Of a stretch of 21,260 nucleotides of DNA, positions 17,021-21,260 are shown piece after piece (position 1 is the first letter of the stretch; every line of letters starts with the position of its first letter). The notes beneath the pieces were generated by a model that searched no databases, was not told the origin of the DNA, and was given only the letters and a program-made list of their open reading frames with translations. A program made the position numbers and the translations under genes. This stretch comes from Lysobacteraceae bacterium (lineage in GTDB: Bacteria > Pseudomonadota > Gammaproteobacteria > Steroidobacterales > Steroidobacteraceae), in NCBI GenBank assembly GCA_012516015.1, contig JAAYXG010000058.1, forward strand, positions 1-21,260, given 5' to 3'.

Positions 17021-18225
17021 GCGTACCGAGCGATAGAGCACTGCCCACGCCGGCGATCAGCGATGCCGGCTCCGCATATCTCGATGGCTTGCGTGCGCTC
17101 GGCGCGAACCTCGTCATCGTCGCGCACGTGCTCGCGCTCTACTTCGGTATCAAACGCTACCCGTTCGGCAGTCTCGGCGTCACGATCTTCTTCTTGTTGT
17201 CCGGCTTCTTGATCATGCAGTCGATGCTCTCCCGTGCGGCGCGTCCGGGAGTGCACGTACCCGCCTTCATGGCCGATCGCACCGCGCGCATTCTGACGCC
17301 GTACGTGCCGGCGCTCGTCGTCATCGCGCTCGCGAACCTGGCCTTCATCGACGGGCGCTACAGTGAAGATGGCGCGAACGCCGGCATGCTCGCATTCCTC
17401 GGCAATCTCGCCTTGCTGCAGGATCACAGTGCATTTCAGTTCCTCGATCTCGTCGGCATCGAGCTCGCTTGGCGGATTCGGCCGTACAACAGCGCGGAGC
17501 CCTTCTGGACCGTCGCGATCGAGATGTGGATCTATGTCGCCGCCGGCTTGTTCTTCTTCTGTTTGATCGGGCGCGAGCGGCTCGATCGGCGGTGGCTGTT
17601 CGCGCTCACCTCGATCAGCTTTCCCGTCGTCGTTTGGAACGCCGCGGCTGGCGGCGGAAAATCGTTGAGCCTGATCTGGATCGTCGGCGCGCTGATCGGT
17701 CTCGTATTCCATCGTTGGCGCAAGACGGGCTATGCGAATGCGCCAGCGGTCTCGATCGTGATGGTGGCGTTCGGCACGATTGCGCTCATCGGTCGAGCCG
17801 GCAAGGTCGGCTTCTCACCGTACGATCTGCAGACCGCGACACTGCTCGCGATCGTCATGTTCGGCGTGCTCGCGTACTTGCTCACGATCGCGCGCTTTTC
17901 GGACCGGTGGAAGCGCTTTCTCGAGCGGGCGGCTTCGTACAGCTACAGCCTCTATCTGCTGCACAACACGGTGTTGATTGCGACGCTGGAGTCGCTGCCG
18001 ATCGAAGATCTTCGCGTGCGCGCCGCAATCGCGGTCCTGCTCGCACACGTCTGCTCTTATCTGCTCTATCTCGCGTTCGAACGACACTATCGCACGGTCG
18101 GCGCGTGGCTACGCCCGCGGTTCGAACGTCTGCTCAAGGTAAGCGAGCTACCGGAACGCGCGACCGTCCCGCCGCCCGCGAGCGCGACGACGTCGCTCGC
18201 CGATTTTGCCGTTCGCAAACCCTGA
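17017..18225 (+). CDS. Acyltransferase-3 (OafA-like) membrane O-acyltransferase
   Basis: A 402-residue polytopic inner-membrane protein of the acyltransferase-3 family, which passes acyl groups, usually acetyl, across the membrane to sugars. It begins with YLDGLRALGANLVIVAHVLA (about 25-44; conserved LDGLRAL and His), then GVTIFFLLSGFLIMQS, RTARILTPYVPALVV, PFWTVAIEMWIYV (the SxSxEExFY-like region) and the C-terminal SYSYSLYLLHNTVLI. About ten membrane helices are visible. The last ~40 residues are a polar Pro/Ala-rich cytoplasmic tail. It starts inside the stop of the SGNH gene (ATGA). In some OafA proteins an SGNH domain is fused to the membrane domain; here the two functions are separate adjacent genes, suggesting a working pair. 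Confidence 0.9.
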   Translation: MSVPSDRALPTPAISDAGSAYLDGLRALGANLVIVAHVLALYFGIKRYPFGSLGVTIFFLLSGFLIMQSMLSRAARPGVHVPAFMADRTARILTPYVPALVVIALANLAFIDGRYSEDGANAGMLAFLGNLALLQDHSAFQFLDLVGIELAWRIRPYNSAEPFWTVAIEMWIYVAAGLFFFCLIGRERLDRRWLFALTSISFPVVVWNAAAGGGKSLSLIWIVGALIGLVFHRWRKTGYANAPAVSIVMVAFGTIALIGRAGKVGFSPYDLQTATLLAIVMFGVLAYLLTIARFSDRWKRFLERAASYSYSLYLLHNTVLIATLESLPIEDLRVRAAIAVLLAHVCSYLLYLAFERHYRTVGAWLRPRFERLLKVSELPERATVPPPASATTSLADFAVRKP

Positions 18226-18251
18226 CAGTTGCGCGCAAGGAGGTGCAAGCG

Positions 18252-19289
18252 ATGCGATCGATATTGGCTTTCCCGAAGCGACTCCATGCGCTTTTGCCGT
18301 GTATCGGGGCCGGCGTGCTCGCCGCGTACGCCGCATACGCAAGTCCAGATCCCGCCCGACCTCACCCGCCCGTTCTGTGCGGCGGCGACGCTTGCCACGC
18401 AGACGACCCGGGAGATTTTCACCCGCCCGGCTACACGTTCGTCTTCGCGGACGAATTCGCCGGAAGCGAGCTCGACCGGGCGCGCTGGTGCACGCGCTAT
18501 CTCTATGGGGGCGGCGCCAAGCCTCAGATCATCGATGCCGAATGCCAGTACCCCGGCGAAGGAACCGCGGACCATCTCAACGATGAGGTGCAACGCTACG
18601 TCGACTTCAACACGCGCGGCGAGCGCATGCACGTCGTGTCATCAGGCATTCTCGAGCTGCGCGCGACGAAGACGGGCGCGAGCGAGGAAGCACCTTACGA
18701 AGCTGCGATGATTCGAAGCAAGCAACTCTTCGTTCCGGAGCAAGGTGCGAGCTACTACGTCACAGCACGCGTAAAGCTACCGAACGTTCGCGGCACGTGG
18801 CCGTCGCTGTGGCTCAACTCGGATCGTAAACCCGACGGCACGACCGGATGGCCGCCGGAGATCGACATTTTCGAGGGCGCTCTCAACGAGCAGGAGGACA
18901 CCGAATTCATGCTGCGCGTGGGTTCGCAGATCCGCTCGAAGGGCCAGACCGAAAGCGGCAAGAAAGAAGTGACATTCTCCGTCCCGAGCTTCAACCTGCG
19001 GTGGAATACCTATAAATCTCCCTATTCACTGCGCGACAGATGGATCGAAGTCGCGGCCGAATGGACTCACCGCGATGTGTGCTACTTCATCGACGGCTTG
19101 AAGGTGATGTGCGAGCGCTATCGATGGGCGTACAACGACGGCCAGCCGGCCGCCCCCGCACACATCCTGCTCAATCTTGCGATCGGCGGCAGCTGGGCGG
19201 GTCGACATGGCATTGCCGATGAGAAATTCCCCGCTCGACTTCAGGTGGATTACGTTCGCGTGTACGTGAAGCGAAAGCGGACGAAGTGA
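18252..19289 (+). CDS. Secreted family 16 glycoside hydrolase (ExoK-like endoglycanase)
   Basis: A 345-residue exported GH16 enzyme, last gene of the operon. ATG 18252 has a near-perfect Shine-Dalgarno AAGGAGGTG at 18237-18245. Residues 1-30 are a signal peptide ending AYA-S. The catalytic motif EIDIFE (203-208) gives nucleophile Glu203, Asp205 and acid/base Glu208, the beta-bulge type found in laminarinase- and ExoK-like enzymes. Other family stretches are FADEFAGSELDRARW, GTWPSLWLNSD and HILLNLAIGGSW. Mature protein has six cysteines, allowing disulfides outside the cytoplasm. GH16 enzymes inside EPS operons cleave the cognate polymer to adjust size or release it. The strong ribosome-binding site suggests high, independent initiation. 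The exact cleaved linkage is unknown. Confidence 0.92.
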   Translation: MRSILAFPKRLHALLPCIGAGVLAAYAAYASPDPARPHPPVLCGGDACHADDPGDFHPPGYTFVFADEFAGSELDRARWCTRYLYGGGAKPQIIDAECQYPGEGTADHLNDEVQRYVDFNTRGERMHVVSSGILELRATKTGASEEAPYEAAMIRSKQLFVPEQGASYYVTARVKLPNVRGTWPSLWLNSDRKPDGTTGWPPEIDIFEGALNEQEDTEFMLRVGSQIRSKGQTESGKKEVTFSVPSFNLRWNTYKSPYSLRDRWIEVAAEWTHRDVCYFIDGLKVMCERYRWAYNDGQPAAPAHILLNLAIGGSWAGRHGIADEKFPARLQVDYVRVYVKRKRTK

Positions 19290-19559
19290 CACCCGTCAGA
19301 CCCACCCTTCGCGACACAATCTGGAGGGCGGTGTCTGATTCCCCGCGCGCCTGTCGGCAGATCGGGCGCCTAGCCTGCGGCGGCTTCTCCTGTTTGTTCT
19401 CGCTCCTCGATCCTACTTCCCTTCTGCTTCTCTTCTTCCACCTCTAGGCGCGGTGGGCACGGAGGGCCTGTCGCTCGCCGAATCTGGCATCTCGCTGTAG
19501 ACGCCGGTGGAACTCGGAACTCTGTGCATCTCAGGCGTGTCTTTGTCCCATGTCGCTAT
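19290..19559. other. Non-coding spacer after the EPS operon
   Basis: No gene is supported here. The stretch begins with an imperfect hairpin just after the GH16 stop. It then holds a strongly pyrimidine-rich tract at about 19384-19446 (roughly 87 percent C/T on the + strand, as I counted it) followed by featureless sequence. Composition differs from the coding operon, and together with the broken gene that follows it looks like a degraded junction. Confidence 0.5.
19296..19338 (+). terminator. Possible terminator-like hairpin after the GH16 gene
   Basis: TCAGACCCACCC (19296-19307) can pair with GGGCGGTGTCTGA (19326-19338): six base pairs, a one-base bulge, two pairs, one A-C mismatch and three pairs around an 18-base loop. 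It begins 7 bases after the stop codon of the last operon gene, as expected for a 3' stabilising or terminating structure. No T-run follows, so an intrinsic terminator is doubtful. Confidence 0.3.
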
Positions 19560-19835
19560 CTACGCCCCGGACACTCGGCTCTGATTCTTCACCACGCTCG
19601 TCGCGAGCGCGATCATCGATGAGACGTCGCTCAAGGTGGCAGGCACGATCAGCTTGCTCGAGGCTTCATCGGCGAGCTTGCCGAACTGCTTCACGTATTC
19701 TTCCGCCACTCGCAACTGCATCGCTTCCATGCCGCCAGGCCTGCCGAGAAAAACGAGATAGAACTGCGCATCGATCAGCAGCAGCTCCGACGCGAGCAGT
19801 GCGGCACCCGCAATCAGCCATCCCCACCAAGGCAT
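19560..19835 (-). pseudogene. In-frame remnant: nfeD 5' end fused to SPFH/slipin 3' end
   Basis: A 91-residue open frame on the - strand. ATG at 19835 has a perfect AAAGGAGG upstream. Residues 1-31 (MPWWGWLIAGAALLASELLL and then IDAQFYLVFLG) read as the N-terminal membrane segment of NfeD-family proteins. From about residue 32, GGMEAMQLRVAEEYVKQFGK and then VPATLSDVSSMIALATSVV read as the extreme C-terminus of an SPFH/slipin (QmcA-like) protein. nfeD and SPFH genes are usual neighbours on one strand, so one internal deletion would have removed the back of nfeD and most of the SPFH gene and joined the rest in frame. It may still be translated as a small membrane protein, but the original functions must be lost. 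Family assignment rests on remembered motifs. Confidence 0.65.
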
Positions 19836-20094
19836 TCGAACCTCCTTTCGTGGAAGTGGTTTTCTTTTCAGCAATCATAGCAGCGCGCAGGGCGCGCGCT
19901 GTCTCTTCCACCGGTGTGTAGCCGCGATTGGCCGGTAGGGGAATCTTGTCGCGGAGCTCGAGAGAACCACAAAGAGCACACAAAGCGCACAAGACAGAAG
20001 GATGAGGCGACTAAGAATGAGCGGACTGGCGCTCTCTTCCTTTTGTGATCCTTGTGCTCTTTGCGGTTACTCCGTTCTCAATCCGATCGAGGCT
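19836..20094. other. Spacer between the remnant and the GH43 gene
   Basis: No gene is supported. The main content is an inverted pair of a short dispersed-type repeat, listed separately. Open frames on either strand here are low-complexity and lack domains. Confidence 0.5.
19965..20070. repeat. Inverted pair of AACCrCAAAGAGCACA intergenic repeats
   Basis: The left arm begins AACCACAAAGAGCACA at 19965 and continues with CAAAG/CACAAG/GAAGG-type sequence to about 20002. The right arm, read on the - strand from 20069, begins AACCGCAAAGAGCACA and continues similarly to about 20036. The 16-base cores differ by one base, and the rest aligns with small gaps. The ~33 bases between the arms are unrelated. 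Similar AACCrCAAAGAGCACA-type sequences occur as dispersed intergenic repeats in various proteobacterial genomes; the function is unknown. Placed head-to-head beyond the GH43 stop, the pair could form a long imperfect hairpin in RNA. Confidence 0.6.
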
Positions 20095-21108
20095 TCAGTC
20101 CCTATACGGATCGATCGGAATGATGCGGCCGTCCGCGTCGTAGTGAAGCTCCGTCACTTTCACCGATCGTAGGTGCGTCACGCCCTGCGACAGAATCGAG
20201 TCGTGATAGAAGAGATACCACTTGCCTTGGTACTCGCAGATCGAGTGATGCGTCGTCCAGCCGACGACCGGCGAGAGGATCCGGCCCTGATAAGTAAACG
20301 GGCCGTACGGGTTGTCGCCGATCGCGTAGCACAGCAGGTGTGTGTTGCCCGTCGAGTACGAGAGATAGTACTTGCCGCGATACTTGTGCAGCCAAGGCGC
20401 CTCGAAGAAGCGGCGCTCGTGGTCGCCGGCACGAAGCGGCTTGCCGCCCTCGTCCAGGATCGCGACCTCGCGCGGCGCTTCCGCGAACTGTTTCATGTCG
20501 GGCGTGAGCCGTGCGATGCGCGGTCCGAGCGCCGGCTCGTCGTCGAGGGGCTCTTCGTTGTTCGCGTCGTAGACATTGTTGCGGTACTTCTGGAGCTGCC
20601 CGCCCCAAATGCCGCCGAAGTACATATAAAAGGAGCCGTCGTCATCGCCGAACACGGCGGGATCGATGGAATAGCTGCCCTCGATGGGTTTCGGCTCGGG
20701 CTTGAAAGGGCCTTCCGGTCGGTCGCCGACCGCCACGCCGATTTGGAAGATTCCGTCCGGGCGCTTCGCGGGGAAGTAGAAATAGTATTTGCCGTCCTTC
20801 GTCGCGGCGTCGGGCGCCCACATCTGCCGCTCGGCCCACGGCACGTCGTTCACGTGCAGCGCGACGCCGCAGTCGACCGCCGGGCCCGTCGGGGAGTCGA
20901 GACGCAGGACGTGGTAGTCCTCCATCGCGAAATGATCGCCGAGATCGTTGAAGGGGATGCCCGCGTCGATGTCGTGCGACGGATAGATATACAGCTTGCC
21001 TTCGAACACATGCGCCGAAGGGTCCGCGGTGTAGATATGCGTTACGACGGGCTGAGAGATCGCCTTCTCGGCAAGGGCCTTGAAATCGACGTTTGATTCA
21101 TCCGACAT
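20095..21108 (-). CDS. Cytoplasmic family 43 glycoside hydrolase (beta-xylosidase/alpha-L-arabinofuranosidase-like)
   Basis: A 337-residue enzyme with a five-bladed propeller GH43 pattern and no signal peptide. Catalytic residues are readable: general base Asp29 in HIYTADPSAHVFEGKLYIYP, pKa-modulating Asp149 in YSIDPAVFGDDDG, and general acid Glu236 in RFFEAPWLHKYRGKYYLSYS. The opening stretch and YPSHDIDAG resemble the GH43 branch containing xylosidases and arabinofuranosidases that act on short oligosaccharides. AGGAG upstream gives 9-base spacing to ATG 21108; the ATG at 21114 would have only about 3 bases, so 21108 is preferred. It runs convergently to the EPS operon and probably belongs to a separate sugar-utilisation module extending to the right of the window. 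Confidence 0.92.
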   Translation of the reverse strand: MSDESNVDFKALAEKAISQPVVTHIYTADPSAHVFEGKLYIYPSHDIDAGIPFNDLGDHFAMEDYHVLRLDSPTGPAVDCGVALHVNDVPWAERQMWAPDAATKDGKYYFYFPAKRPDGIFQIGVAVGDRPEGPFKPEPKPIEGSYSIDPAVFGDDDGSFYMYFGGIWGGQLQKYRNNVYDANNEEPLDDEPALGPRIARLTPDMKQFAEAPREVAILDEGGKPLRAGDHERRFFEAPWLHKYRGKYYLSYSTGNTHLLCYAIGDNPYGPFTYQGRILSPVVGWTTHHSICEYQGKWYLFYHDSILSQGVTHLRSVKVTELHYDADGRIIPIDPYRD

Positions 21109-21137
21109 CTTCATTCACTCCTGAAGGGGCTAACGAC

Positions 21138-21203
21138 CAGGGGATAGGGGATAGCCAGACGCCCGGCGCCCGGATCGCCCTTCTGACTATCCCCTACCCC
21201 CTG
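21138..21203. repeat. Near-perfect 22-bp inverted repeat with GGGATAG units
   Basis: The arm at 21138-21159 (starting CAGGGGATAGGGGATAG) and the arm at 21182-21203 (ending CTATCCCCTACCCCCTG) are reverse complements over 22 positions with two mismatches. The 22-base loop contains CGCCCGG twice in tandem. A further CCCTACCCCTAC lies just to the right. Tandem GGGATAG-like units scattered between genes are common in Xanthomonadales-like genomes. The hairpin lies about 30 bases upstream of the GH43 start, so it could also act as the terminator or attenuator for whatever lies upstream. Confidence 0.65.
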
Positions 21204-21260
21204 TGCCCTACCCCTACGCTATGCGGTACGCCTCGCGCCAAGCTCCGTCTCGATGCGCGT

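Noticed and set aside
19666..19992. - strand open frame of 108 codons overlapping the nfeD-SPFH remnant
   Set aside because: Different frame from the remnant, Cys/Arg-rich, and it runs through the intergenic repeat; no domain seen.
21219..21260. Possible 3' end of a - strand gene entering from the right (reads TRIETELGARRTA then stop)
   Set aside because: Only 13 codons are visible, with no recognisable family; it is plausible as the end of the next gene but cannot be supported.
1..21260. CRISPR arrays, tRNA/rRNA genes, transposase genes
   Set aside because: Looked for on both strands; no regularly spaced repeats, tRNA-like cloverleaf or recognisable transposase motifs were found.

Overview
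This GC-rich window is almost entirely one exopolysaccharide (EPS) assembly and export locus on the + strand, about 18.8 kb from the first gene (534) to the last (19289). A short second module on the - strand follows. The gene types point to a Gram-negative proteobacterium: outer-membrane export protein, outer-membrane beta-barrel, Wzx/Wzy route, EpsE/EpsF/EpsG/EpsL-type proteins and a sigma-54-type promoter. The dispersed GGGATAG-type repeat near the right edge and the nfeD/SPFH remnant fit a gammaproteobacterium of the Xanthomonadales/Nevskiales/Steroidobacterales kind, but that placement is inference.

Layout. Positions 1-533 form a non-coding leader with a well-spaced sigma-54 (-24/-12) promoter match at 412-427 and two hairpins. 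The first gene (534-950) encodes a small secreted protein with a degenerate PEP-CTERM-like tail. Then come the priming phosphoglycosyltransferase (987-2420) and the export trio EpsE (2410-3219), EpsF (3242-4636) and EpsG-like (4649-5521). The middle holds glycosyltransferases and polymerisation: membrane GT2 (5538), GT4 (6704), Wzy-like polymerase (7918), two tandem paralogous GT2s (9227, 10320), a pyruvyltransferase-GT4 fusion (11431) and a Wzx flippase (13455). The end holds an EpsL-like outer-membrane protein (14997), an SGNH hydrolase (16259), an acyltransferase-3 (17017) and a secreted GH16 glycanase (18252). Gaps never exceed about 36 bases and several starts overlap the preceding stop, so this reads as one operon.

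Working model (inference): a sugar phosphate is loaded on undecaprenyl phosphate, and up to five further glycosyltransferase domains build a repeat unit carrying a pyruvate ketal and probably O-acetyl groups. Wzx flips it, Wzy polymerises it, EpsF/EpsG control length and EpsE/EpsL take it across the outer membrane. The GH16 enzyme would trim or release the product. No sugar-nucleotide synthesis genes, exosortase or two-component regulator lie in the window.

After the operon, 19290-20094 is a degraded spacer. It holds an in-frame fusion of the front of an nfeD gene to the back of an SPFH/slipin gene, a pyrimidine-rich tract and an inverted pair of AACCrCAAAGAGCACA repeats. A cytoplasmic GH43 glycosidase gene (20095-21108, - strand) follows, and then a near-perfect inverted repeat.

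The most unusual points are the EpsG-like protein with an erased P-loop, the pyruvyltransferase-GT4 fusion, the sigma-54 promoter in front of a PEP-CTERM-like gene heading the operon, and the nfeD-SPFH remnant.
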